Assembly (NCBI GenBank): GCA_026122915.1
Contig: JAGIXO010000037.1
Span: 1 to 14,601 of the forward strand
Direction of reading: 5' to 3'
Length of the DNA: 14,601 bases
DNA from: Candidatus Electronema nielsenii
Lineage (GTDB): Bacteria > Desulfobacterota > Desulfobulbia > Desulfobulbales > Desulfobulbaceae
Position 1 is the stretch's first letter, and each line of letters starts with the position of its first letter. Of the stretch, positions 7,717 through 14,601 are shown piece after piece. The notes below the pieces were generated by a model. It was not told where the DNA came from. It made no database searches and worked only from the letters and a program-made list of their open reading frames with translations. Position numbers and translations under genes: made by a program.

Positions 7717-7790
7717 GTGATGTCCCACCAAGCCTGCATGGGCGGAGAGGTGCCGATAATCCTGCTGTGCGCACCCAGTTTGATTCAGTC
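7717..7790 (-). pseudogene. Relic of an NtrC-family response regulator gene
   Basis: Two blocks of the intact regulator (4139-5512) recur here in the same order and strand. Positions 7730-7765 match 5053-5088 at 35 of 36 bases, and the similarity continues more loosely to about 7717. Positions 7767-7785 match 5210-5228 with three mismatches. On the minus strand the blocks read IKLGAH (receiver, near residue 96-101) followed almost at once by RIIGTSPPMQA (start of the AAA+ region, 143-153), so about 40 codons between them are lost. A TGA sits just before IKLGAH. The differences I can place inside the conserved blocks are synonymous (ATC/ATT, AAA/AAG, TCT/TCC), as expected for a paralog that was once functional. 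It lies directly after cheB. Confidence 0.65.
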
Positions 7791-7804
7791 GGCGACTTCC
7801 GGCT

Positions 7805-8365
7805 TCACAGTGTCATCAAGAACCTACCTATCTCCTCGGTAGTCAGCACCTGATCAGCGTGTACACAAAGTAGGGCAGAACGCGGCATTTCTGGGAACTG
7901 GGCGGTCTCAGGTCGCTGCACCAAGGTCAGGCCACCACAGTCCTTGATTCGTTTCAAACCGAGTGCGCCGTCGCTGTTGGCACCGGTAAGAACAACTCCA
8001 GCCAAGGCAGTGCCATAGACATCGGCCGCGCTCTCAAACAGCACATCAATCGAAGGACGACAGAAGTTGACCTTCTCCTCCACCGACAAGGAAAAGGTCT
8101 CATCGTGCTCAATCAACAAGTGGTAGTCAGGAGGAGCTACATAGACATTGCCGGGCAATATCTTCTCTCTCTCAGACGCTTCCTGTACCTTGAGATGGGT
8201 GCTGCTGCTGTAAAAGCGAAACAGGTATTCGCCCTGTTCGCGGTGCAGATGCTGAACAATGATCAGTGGCAACCGAAAGCTCGTACCTAACTGGGCCAGC
8301 AGCGTCGCCACGGCCTGCATTCCACCTGCGGAGCAACCTGCAACCACAGCCCGGTACTTCTTCAT
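7805..8365 (-). CDS. cheB: Stand-alone CheB methylesterase domain protein
   Basis: This 186-residue protein matches only the catalytic domain of CheB, which hydrolyses glutamate methyl esters on chemoreceptors (and deamidates glutamine). The catalytic triad is visible: Ser12 in AGCSAGG, His39 in VQHLH and Asp132 in LTGANSDGA, with spacings close to those of enteric CheB. APPDYH at 77-82 and the GG.T.VQ.P...F..MP segment at 144-161 are further family hallmarks. The N-terminal receiver domain that normally inhibits CheB until phosphorylated is absent; this is a recognised variant, not a truncation, because the ATG at 8365 overlaps the cheR stop (shared ATGA) and implies translational coupling. 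No chemoreceptor, CheA or CheW is in view. The neighbouring hybrid kinase is a possible substrate or partner. The 3' end runs into a regulator relic. Confidence 0.94.
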   Translation of the reverse strand: MKKYRAVVAGCSAGGMQAVATLLAQLGTSFRLPLIIVQHLHREQGEYLFRFYSSSTHLKVQEASEREKILPGNVYVAPPDYHLLIEHDETFSLSVEEKVNFCRPSIDVLFESAADVYGTALAGVVLTGANSDGALGLKRIKDCGGLTLVQRPETAQFPEMPRSALLCVHADQVLTTEEIGRFLMTL

Positions 8366-9213
8366 CGCGTGCGTCCTTCTCCGGCTTCCAGTACCCGCTT
8401 GCGGTAGATTCTATTCTTGCTGTCGATCTCGTCATGGCGACCATCACCGCAGGAGAAGCGCAGGCTTTCCTTGGTGCCGAGACAGAGGAAACCACCTCGG
8501 ATCAGACTGCTGTCTAAGAGACGCAGCACCCGGTCTTTCAGTTCCCGATCAAAGTAGATCATCACATTGCGGCAAAGAATAAGGTGCATCTCGGCAAAGA
8601 CGTGATCAGAGACTAAGTTATGATTAGCAAAGGTGATGCTCTTCTTCAGTTCTCGGTTCATGACGATGTGGTCATGCGAGGCGTGATAATATCTGCTGAA
8701 CGAGTCGTGCGGCCCGCTCTTTTGATAGTTCTCGGTGTATTCTCGTACTTGCCGGAGCGGATAGATGCCCTCTTTCGCCACCGCTAATGCTTGGTCGTTG
8801 ATGTCGGTAGCATAAATAGTTGAGTGAGCAGCTAATCCTTCCTCTTTGAGCAGAATAGCCAAGGAATAGGCTTCCTCGCCGCAAGCACAGCCTGCTACCC
8901 AGACTCGGATAAAGGGGTACGTTTTGAGCAGTGGCACCACGTTCTCCCTCAGCGAGCGGAAGAACTCTGGGTCACGAAACATGCCGGACACGGTGATAGA
9001 GAAGGCAAAAAGCAGCTCTTGGAAGAAGGCAGGTTCATGCAGCAGCTTGGGGATCAACTCGCCTACCGAGGCAATGCCGCTCTGCTCCAGCAGGAGTCGC
9101 AGCCGCCGTACCACGCTGGCCCGCGCATAGCTGCGGAAGTCGTAGCCATAACGGCGGAAGACTGCTTCTAACAGCAGATCGATCTCGATAGCCTCCAGCT
9201 CGCCTGAAGTCAT
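8362..9213 (-). CDS. cheR: CheR-family protein-glutamate methyltransferase
   Basis: This is a 283-residue SAM-dependent methyltransferase of the CheR family, which esterifies receptor glutamates. An N-terminal helical domain (about 8-75) precedes the methyltransferase domain. Motifs are TVSGMFRDPEFF at 74-85, the SAM loop VWVAGCACGEEAYSLAI at 104-120, YATDIN at 134-139 with the acidic ribose binder, and LILCRNVMIYFD at 211-222. There is no tetratricopeptide extension. The C-terminus is a short basic tail. The start is ATG 9213, with AAGGGA six bases upstream. It shares ATGA with cheB, so the two are coupled. Its leader is the 23-bp hairpin-repeat array, and the hybrid kinase gene lies 245 bases upstream on the same strand. 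The chemistry is confident; the substrate is not a visible chemoreceptor and may be the kinase. Confidence 0.94.
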   Translation of the reverse strand: MTSGELEAIEIDLLLEAVFRRYGYDFRSYARASVVRRLRLLLEQSGIASVGELIPKLLHEPAFFQELLFAFSITVSGMFRDPEFFRSLRENVVPLLKTYPFIRVWVAGCACGEEAYSLAILLKEEGLAAHSTIYATDINDQALAVAKEGIYPLRQVREYTENYQKSGPHDSFSRYYHASHDHIVMNRELKKSITFANHNLVSDHVFAEMHLILCRNVMIYFDRELKDRVLRLLDSSLIRGGFLCLGTKESLRFSCGDGRHDEIDSKNRIYRKRVLEAGEGRTR

Positions 9214-9235
9214 CGCCCATCCCTTGCCGAGCCAC

Positions 9236-9375
9236 AGGTACGAGAGTACCTTCTCGTTGAGTACGAGAGTACCTTCTCGTTGAGTACGAGAGTACCTTCT
9301 CGTTGGGTATGGGAATACCTGCCCGTTGGGTATGAGAATACCTTTCCGTTAGGTATGAGAATACCTCGCCAGGAA
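9236..9375 (-). repeat. Six-copy 23-bp tandem hairpin repeat in the cheR leader
   Basis: Units begin at 9238, 9261, 9284, 9307, 9330 and 9353 (the last partly decayed), with an exact period of 23. On the minus strand each unit reads AACG, three variable bases, then AGGTAY TYYC RTACYY. The inner part is a hairpin with a four-base loop. Units 1-3 use GGTAC/GTAC, while units 4-6 use GGTAT/ATACC, so the changes are paired and keep the stem. Units 1 and 6 have a perfect 6-bp stem. Units 1-3 can alternatively pair ACGAGA with TCTCGT. The period is not a multiple of three and the reading frame across it (9210-9443) looks non-coding. It fills most of the kinase-cheR gap; no clear promoter or terminator is visible in the rest. 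Confidence 0.88.
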
Positions 9376-9381
9376 CTATTC

Positions 9382-9397
9382 TGGTACCTTGGTACCA
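9382..9397. repeat. GGTACC palindrome beside the hairpin array
   Basis: TGGTACCTTGGTACCA is a perfect inverted repeat that can fold as TGGTAC, CTTG loop, GTACCA. The stem core GGTAC/GTACC and four-base loop are the same design as the adjacent 23-bp units, with its centre 31 bases beyond the last unit centre. It looks like an outlying seventh element. The rest of the stretch to the kinase stop at 9459 shows nothing I can name. Confidence 0.6.
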
Positions 9398-9458
9398 ACC
9401 ACTCTGGTGATTGACCGACAGGCTCTTTTCTTGTTATCAGCATGAATGCCTTGGCTAT

Positions 9459-12400
9459 CTATCTGTACAACCAAACTCGCATCATCGACAGCAACCGCTC
9501 TAAGTCAATCGGCTTGGCAAGGTAGTCGCTGGCTCCGGCCTCAATACACTTCTCCCGGTCTTCCTTCATTGCCTTGGCAGTCAGAGCAATCACCGGCAGA
9601 TCGCGGAACTCACGCTGCGCCCTGATCTTGCGGGTGGCCTCGTAGCCGTCCATCTCTGGCATCATGATGTCCATCAGCACCAAATCAATCCGCCCGTCTT
9701 CAGCTAAAGCCTTCAGGGCTTTCTTCCCATCTTCAGCGATGATTACTTCCATGCCTTTATCCTCTAAGATACCAGAGAGGGCAAAGACATTACGCATGTC
9801 ATCATCAACCAAAAGGATACGCTTGCCCTTGAAGATGTTCTCTTGATCGTACAATCCGGTAATGATCTCCTGCTTCTTGTCTGGCATTTGCTCAACCACC
9901 CGATGCAGGAAGAGCGAGGTCTCATCTAAAAGCCGTTCGCGGGAGCGGGCATTCTTAATGATGATCGATTCTGCATACTTGTTCAGCTCTTTCTCCTCGT
10001 CGCGGCTCAATTCTCTACCAGTGTAGATGATCACTGGCGGCACCCTGAGACCTTGCTCGGCGACTAACTTGCGCAGCAGCTCAATGCCGTTGCAATCGGG
10101 TAAGCCTAAGTCTAAGACCATGCAGTCGAACTGCTGGCTGTGCAGCAACTCATGGGCTTCTGCACCGGTTTTTGCCTCCTCAATCACGGTGTCCTCGCTG
10201 CCAACCAGCTCAACTAAAGCGGCTCGCAGGACATTGTCATCCTCCACCACCAAGAGTCGCTTGACCTTGCTGCTACTGATTGACTCAAAGCGGGCCAGTG
10301 CCTCAGCGATCTGTTCCTGATCTACTGGCTTAGTGAAGAAGCCCACCGCACCCTGCCGGAAGGCTTCTCGACTGCCTTCCTCCACTGACATCATATGTAC
10401 CGGGATGTGCCGGGTGCCGGGATTGGTCTTCAGACTGGTTAGCACAGTCCAGCCGTCAATGCCGGGCAGCTTGATGTCAAGGATAACGCCAGTGGGCTGA
10501 TGCCGCTCGGCCAGCTGAAGTCCCTCTTCACCGGTCTCGGCAGCCAAGACTTTGAAGCTGCGCTGACGACATTGATCCATGAGAATCTTGGCGAACTTGC
10601 GGTCATCCTCAATGATCAGGATACTGCGCGTCTCAGCAGTTAAGTGGTCGCGGTCGTCAGTAGGTATCTCCTGCGGCGGCTGCGGTCTGGGTGGTAACGA
10701 GAAGGCAGCAGGCCGAGGCGGTGCGGTCGGTGTTCTCTCCTTTTCGTCTGGGGTCTCAGGACAGCTCAGGGGCAGATAAAGAGTGAAGACTGAGCCTTTG
10801 CCCGGCTCGCTGATGAGTTGAATCTCACCGCCCAGCAACGCAGCTAACTCCCGCGAGATAGACAAGCCAAGGCCAGTACCGCCGTACTTGCGGCCTGTGG
10901 AGCCGTCTGCCTGCTGGAAAGCCTCAAAGATGATCTTCTGCTTATCTTGCGGGATACCGATGCCGGTATCAGCCACGCTGATGGCAATACTCTCGTCAGC
11001 CAGCAAACCCTCACGGCGAAGGCGGGTATTCTTTGGCGGTTGAGTGAAAGCCAGCCTAACGCTGCCTGTTTCAGTGAACTTGATGCTGTTGCCGATGAAG
11101 TTCTTCACAATCTGCTCGATTCGCTTGCGGTCGGTGAAGATGTTCTCTGGCAAGGCGGGATCAATGCTGACCGAGAACTCTAACCCTTTCAGCTCGGCCA
11201 TGTGCCGGAAGAGATTGCGGGCGTTCTCAGCCACCTCGGTCAACGGTACTTCCTCGGCTTCCACTTCCACACGACCTGCCTCAATCTTAGACAGGTCAAG
11301 TATCTCGTTGATCAGATTAAGCAGGTCTTTGCCCGACTCAACAATCACTCCGGCAGCTTCCTGCTGATGTTCAGTCAGATTGCCCTGCTTGTTATCCGAT
11401 AGCGTCTGGGAGAGCAGCAGCAGACTGTTGAGCGGGGTACGCAGCTCGTGGCTCATGTTGGCCAAGAACTCGGACTTGTACTTGGAAGCCAAGGCTAAAT
11501 CGCGCGAACGCTCCTCAATCTCCTCGCGGGCGGCAATCAGCTCTTGGTTGCGTGTCTCAATCTCATTCTTCTGTGAGATCAGTGCCTCGGTTTTCTCTTT
11601 GAGGCGGGAGTTGGTGGCCTCCAGTTCCGCTTGCTGACTTTCTAATTCCTCTTGGAACTCTTTCAGCGCAACGGTCTGCGCCTCTAATTCCTCGTTGGTC
11701 GTCTTCAGCTCTTCGCTCTGATGCCGCAGTTCCTCAGACTGCCGTTGGGTCTCTTCCAGCAGCTCCTGCACCTCTTGACGACGACGAGCGACATCAAAGA
11801 CAATGGCAATGCTGCTGGTTACATCGCGGAGGAAATTGATATCCGCATCAGAGAACTCTTTGAACGAGGCCAGCTCAATCACGCCTACTAATCGGTCTTC
11901 ATGAAGAAAAGGAGCAGCCACGATGTTGCAAGGCGCAGCGTCACCCAGCGTCGAGCTGATGCGAACATAGCCTTCAGGTAGATCAGTGACAGAGATGAGC
12001 GACTTCTCCAGCGCGGCTTGCCCTGCCAACCCCTCGCCCAGCTCAATCATCGAGTTGAGGCCCTTGCGTTTATTGAAGGCGTAGCTGCCGGTCATGAGCA
12101 AGGCTTTCCCACTTTTGTCAGCAAGATAAAGCGATGCCATCTGCGCTCCAAGATAGCGGGCGAGAAAGCTGGTGATGGTCTGGGCCAGCATTCGTGCATC
12201 CTGCTGTCCTCGAGTCTGCTCAGACAATTCAGCGATGCCAGCCTTATGGCGGAAGTTCTTCGCCACCGTATCAACCATAAAGTCGAGCGCATCGGCCAGC
12301 TGGCCGATTTCATCCGAACGCCGCAGATGAAGCCGCTGCGTAAGGTCACCTGCGGCAATGATGTCTGCCACCCCTGCTGCATAGATAATTGGCTTGCTGA

Positions 12401-13532
12401 TTGAGCGGGCAATGAACCACGCTACCGCACCCACGGCCAAAAAAGTCAGCAGCAGGGCCGCGATGATGGAGTTCACCACCCTGCGACTCGCCTCAGCACT
12501 CGTCTCGTTCATTACAGTCTTGTAGTGCAAGGCTTCACTCTCGTTGACCTCACAAATCAAAGCCCAGCGCACACCAAAGGCATCAACCGGACTCCATGAG
12601 GACAGCACAGTATTACCCAAATAATCCGTAATCACTCCGGTGCCGCTTTCGCCTTTGAGTGCGTTGCGGCTGGCCTCAGTGTTGACTTTGTTGCCCTGTC
12701 GGAAAGACTCCACTCGACTGTAGCGTTCCGGGGCTATCAGTGAATCAGACCGCATATAGCCGTCCTTGCCGACTAAATACGCCTCTAATGATTTCTTCTG
12801 CTCTGAGACTAACCTGATCATATTCCGCAGTGCTTCTGTAGAAGGCTGCACTGCCAGAAAGATATTGCCTTCGCCCTTGTTCCTGATTCTGGTGATGAGA
12901 AAGGCAGAAGGCTCGTTGTTGAGTGGTGCGTAGGGCGCGTAATCGCCAAAAGCCATCTCTTGGCCAGAGTTTTGCTGGAGTTGAGCAAAAGCCTTGCCTA
13001 ATGAACTGCTCATCAACGGCGGACGACTGAGAGACAGGCCGAGGTCAGAGGCTTTGTTCAGGGAATAAATGATGCTGCCTTGAGCGTTGATCAGAAAGAC
13101 GTTGTGCCAGTCAAAATCACGGCAGGCATCTTGGAAGAGAAAATCATTTTCTTTGGCTATCTTCTGCCAAGCATCCGAGCTTACGGAGTCGCCCGCCTCA
13201 GCAAAAGCCTGTCTGAATTCTTGAGACACCTGCATCAACCAAGGATTGTCCCGAAGCATATACATCTGCCCTTCCATCTTCTTGAAAAAGGAGGCAATCT
13301 GCTTTTCCTTGATCTGGCACATGACCTTCAGCTCGTCGTAGGCAGCCTGCTCTACAGCGGTTACTCCTTGTTCGCCCACGGTTTTCAGACCATGCGAGGC
13401 GATCAACCACAGCATCACCCCGATGAAGAGCAGGGGAATAATGCCCACACAGAGATGGGAGGCGATCAGTCTGGTGTGCAGACCGCCTTTGACGGCGGTG
13501 CGACTACGGCTGGCGGCTGGCTGGTTCTTCAT
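9459..13532 (-). CDS. Membrane hybrid histidine kinase: sensor-HAMP-GAF-HisKA-HATPase-REC-REC-REC
   Basis: This is a 1357-residue inner-membrane sensor kinase. The first membrane helix is about 24-46 and a periplasmic Cache-like sensor spans about 50-350. The second helix is about 352-375, with HAMP to about 430 and GAF about 440-582. A long Glu/Gln-rich coiled coil covers 583-685. HisKA has SHELRTPLNS with phosphoacceptor His695. The ATPase domain has N815 (N box), DTGIGI at 855-860 and GGTGLGLSIS at 884-893. A Pro-rich linker covers 930-955. Three receivers follow with phosphoacceptors Asp1019, Asp1141 and Asp1288, each with its acidic pair and conserved lysine. No Hpt domain is present. 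The ATG at 13532 overlaps the diguanylate cyclase gene by 29 bases and lacks a strong ribosome site, suggesting translational coupling. The signal sensed is unknown. It probably phosphorylates the upstream receiver-GGDEF protein or distant partners. Confidence 0.95.
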   Translation of the reverse strand: MKNQPAASRSRTAVKGGLHTRLIASHLCVGIIPLLFIGVMLWLIASHGLKTVGEQGVTAVEQAAYDELKVMCQIKEKQIASFFKKMEGQMYMLRDNPWLMQVSQEFRQAFAEAGDSVSSDAWQKIAKENDFLFQDACRDFDWHNVFLINAQGSIIYSLNKASDLGLSLSRPPLMSSSLGKAFAQLQQNSGQEMAFGDYAPYAPLNNEPSAFLITRIRNKGEGNIFLAVQPSTEALRNMIRLVSEQKKSLEAYLVGKDGYMRSDSLIAPERYSRVESFRQGNKVNTEASRNALKGESGTGVITDYLGNTVLSSWSPVDAFGVRWALICEVNESEALHYKTVMNETSAEASRRVVNSIIAALLLTFLAVGAVAWFIARSISKPIIYAAGVADIIAAGDLTQRLHLRRSDEIGQLADALDFMVDTVAKNFRHKAGIAELSEQTRGQQDARMLAQTITSFLARYLGAQMASLYLADKSGKALLMTGSYAFNKRKGLNSMIELGEGLAGQAALEKSLISVTDLPEGYVRISSTLGDAAPCNIVAAPFLHEDRLVGVIELASFKEFSDADINFLRDVTSSIAIVFDVARRRQEVQELLEETQRQSEELRHQSEELKTTNEELEAQTVALKEFQEELESQQAELEATNSRLKEKTEALISQKNEIETRNQELIAAREEIEERSRDLALASKYKSEFLANMSHELRTPLNSLLLLSQTLSDNKQGNLTEHQQEAAGVIVESGKDLLNLINEILDLSKIEAGRVEVEAEEVPLTEVAENARNLFRHMAELKGLEFSVSIDPALPENIFTDRKRIEQIVKNFIGNSIKFTETGSVRLAFTQPPKNTRLRREGLLADESIAISVADTGIGIPQDKQKIIFEAFQQADGSTGRKYGGTGLGLSISRELAALLGGEIQLISEPGKGSVFTLYLPLSCPETPDEKERTPTAPPRPAAFSLPPRPQPPQEIPTDDRDHLTAETRSILIIEDDRKFAKILMDQCRQRSFKVLAAETGEEGLQLAERHQPTGVILDIKLPGIDGWTVLTSLKTNPGTRHIPVHMMSVEEGSREAFRQGAVGFFTKPVDQEQIAEALARFESISSSKVKRLLVVEDDNVLRAALVELVGSEDTVIEEAKTGAEAHELLHSQQFDCMVLDLGLPDCNGIELLRKLVAEQGLRVPPVIIYTGRELSRDEEKELNKYAESIIIKNARSRERLLDETSLFLHRVVEQMPDKKQEIITGLYDQENIFKGKRILLVDDDMRNVFALSGILEDKGMEVIIAEDGKKALKALAEDGRIDLVLMDIMMPEMDGYEATRKIRAQREFRDLPVIALTAKAMKEDREKCIEAGASDYLAKPIDLERLLSMMRVWLYR

Positions 13533-14514
13533 CGGCGCATTGATTGGTCAGGCTGTTGTAAACGATCACTCGGTTTCTGCCGCTTTCTTTGGCGCGGTAC
13601 AGGGCGCGGTCGGCGCAGCAGATCAAGTCATCGGGTTGCTGCGGCTGGTGATTTTGATAGGAAGCGATGCCGATACTGACAGTCATACTGATACTGAATT
13701 GACCGTTGGCAAAGGGTTGCTCTAAGCAGTGATTGCGAATTTTCTCCGCTGCAATTAACGCACCGCTGACATTGGTCTGTGGCAGCAGAATGATGAACTC
13801 CTCACCGCCAAAGCGAAAAGAAAAATCTGAACTGCGGAGACCGGTGAGAATACGAGCAGCAAATTCTTTAATCACATAGTCGCCGAAATCGTGGCCGTAG
13901 CTGTCATTCACCTGCTTAAAATAGTCGAGATCGAGCATGAGCAAGGACAGCTCGGTGCCGTAGCGTCGGCTCCGCTCCACCTCTCGCTTCATGACTTCAG
14001 CCAGCTTGCGCCGATTACAGAGACCGGTGAGTTCATCATGGGTAGCTAACCGCTCTAACTGCCGGTTTTGTTCTAACACTAATTGCTTAGTTCGCTCTAA
14101 TTCACTGATGGTTTCTTTCAGTTGTTGCTGTTGTCGATAGATTTCTATGAAGAAGAGTACCTTGCCGATCAGGATTTCTGAGTGAAACGGCTTGGTGATG
14201 AAATCTACCGCTCCTGAATTATAGCCTTTGAAGATGTGAAAGCTGTCAGAATAAATGGCGGAGAGAAAAATAATTGGCAAACGACTGGTCTTCTCTCGGC
14301 CTCGGATCAGTCGGGCTAATTCGTAGCCGTCCATTTCCGGCATCTGGACATCAAGAATCGCCAGCGCGAAGTCGTGATGAAGGAGATGCCGGAGGGCCTC
14401 GTTGCCGCTGTCAGCCTCGACAAAATCCGCCGCCGTCTCCTGCAGCACGGTTTTCAAGGTAAAGAGATTGTTCGGCTTGTCGTCAACAATTAGTATTTTG
14501 ATCGGCTCCGCCAT
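13504..14514 (-). CDS. Response regulator diguanylate cyclase (REC-GGDEF)
   Basis: This 336-residue cytosolic protein has a receiver joined to a diguanylate cyclase, which condenses two GTP to cyclic di-GMP. Receiver residues are D11-D12, phosphoacceptor Asp55 in AILDVQMPEMDG, and Lys108 in TKP. A coiled linker spans about 125-155. The GGDEF domain begins ATHDELTGLCNRRKL at 157-171, has metal-binding LDLDYFKQVND at 194-204 and the active loop GGEEF at 236-240. The inhibitory I-site RSSD (227-230) lies five residues before it, so product feedback should be intact. All catalytic residues are present. The ATG at 14514 has TAAGG about seven bases upstream. The stop overlaps the hybrid kinase start by 29 bases; that adjacency makes the kinase its likely phosphodonor, although phosphate transfer from a hybrid kinase normally also needs an Hpt protein. 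Confidence 0.95.
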   Translation of the reverse strand: MAEPIKILIVDDKPNNLFTLKTVLQETAADFVEADSGNEALRHLLHHDFALAILDVQMPEMDGYELARLIRGREKTSRLPIIFLSAIYSDSFHIFKGYNSGAVDFITKPFHSEILIGKVLFFIEIYRQQQQLKETISELERTKQLVLEQNRQLERLATHDELTGLCNRRKLAEVMKREVERSRRYGTELSLLMLDLDYFKQVNDSYGHDFGDYVIKEFAARILTGLRSSDFSFRFGGEEFIILLPQTNVSGALIAAEKIRNHCLEQPFANGQFSISMTVSIGIASYQNHQPQQPDDLICCADRALYRAKESGRNRVIVYNSLTNQCADEEPASRQP

Positions 14515-14538
14515 GATCCTGCCTTAGGTTGAGTCTTG

Positions 14539-14601
14539 TCACCGGTCCCGGCTGAGGACATAGCCCGCCAAGCTGCGGAGAATGTTCATGCCGTCGCGCT
14601 G
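14539..14601 (-). CDS. C-terminal tail of an unidentified upstream gene
   Basis: On the minus strand the window begins in an open frame reading QRDGMNILRSLAGYVLSRDR and ending at TGA (14539-14541), 24 bases before the diguanylate cyclase start. The spacing and strand fit the end of another gene in the same operon. Twenty residues are too few to identify a family, and a second frame is also open across this stretch, so the call is tentative. Confidence 0.3.
   Translation of the reverse strand, partial: QRDGMNILRSLAGYVLSRDR

Noticed and set aside
7696..7731. Extended start for the LTA-synthase-like protein at TTG 7731
   Set aside because: The extra twelve codons fall in the regulator relic and use a rare start codon. 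The ATG at 7695 leads directly into the expected short cytoplasmic segment before the first membrane helix.
9210..9443. A 77-codon minus-strand frame across the 23-bp repeats
   Set aside because: It is produced by the repeat array, whose period is not a multiple of three, so successive units are read in different frames. It also overlaps the cheR start and has no family resemblance.

Overview
All recognisable genes in this window lie on the minus strand, so in the direction of transcription the reading order runs from 14601 down to 1. The organism is probably a Gram-negative anaerobe-type bacterium of the Desulfobacterota, perhaps a Desulfobulbales relative. I infer this from the style of DnaK and GrpE, the abundance of NtrC-type and multi-receiver regulators, and moderate GC. 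It is not proven here.

The upstream half (14601-7805) is a signalling block. It holds the tail of an unidentified gene, a receiver-GGDEF diguanylate cyclase, a 1357-residue membrane hybrid histidine kinase overlapping it by 29 bases (HAMP, GAF, long coiled coil, HisKA, HATPase and three receivers), and a coupled cheR-cheB pair with a 4-base overlap. CheR and CheB are the enzymes of chemoreceptor adaptation, yet no chemoreceptor is present. The kinase's long Glu/Gln-rich coiled coil is a candidate substrate. The 245-base gap between kinase and cheR is filled by a 23-bp tandem repeat, about six copies, each carrying a small hairpin with compensatory base changes, plus a related palindrome.

The middle (7804-4139) holds a decayed fragment of an NtrC-family gene, an LTA-synthase-like membrane phosphoglycerol transferase or sulfatase, and an intact sigma54-dependent response regulator. 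The relic is nearly identical over short blocks to that intact regulator. The membrane enzyme gene is therefore flanked by a regulator and the ruin of its paralog.

The downstream part (3983-1) is housekeeping: a PLP-dependent aminotransferase, then grpE and dnaK (dnaK runs off the left edge). The 149-base grpE-dnaK gap contains one isolated 32-base sequence with the form of a type I-C CRISPR repeat. It sits 29 bases upstream of the dnaK start codon, with no second repeat and no cas gene in view. That element and the hairpin array before cheR are the two observations most worth following up.
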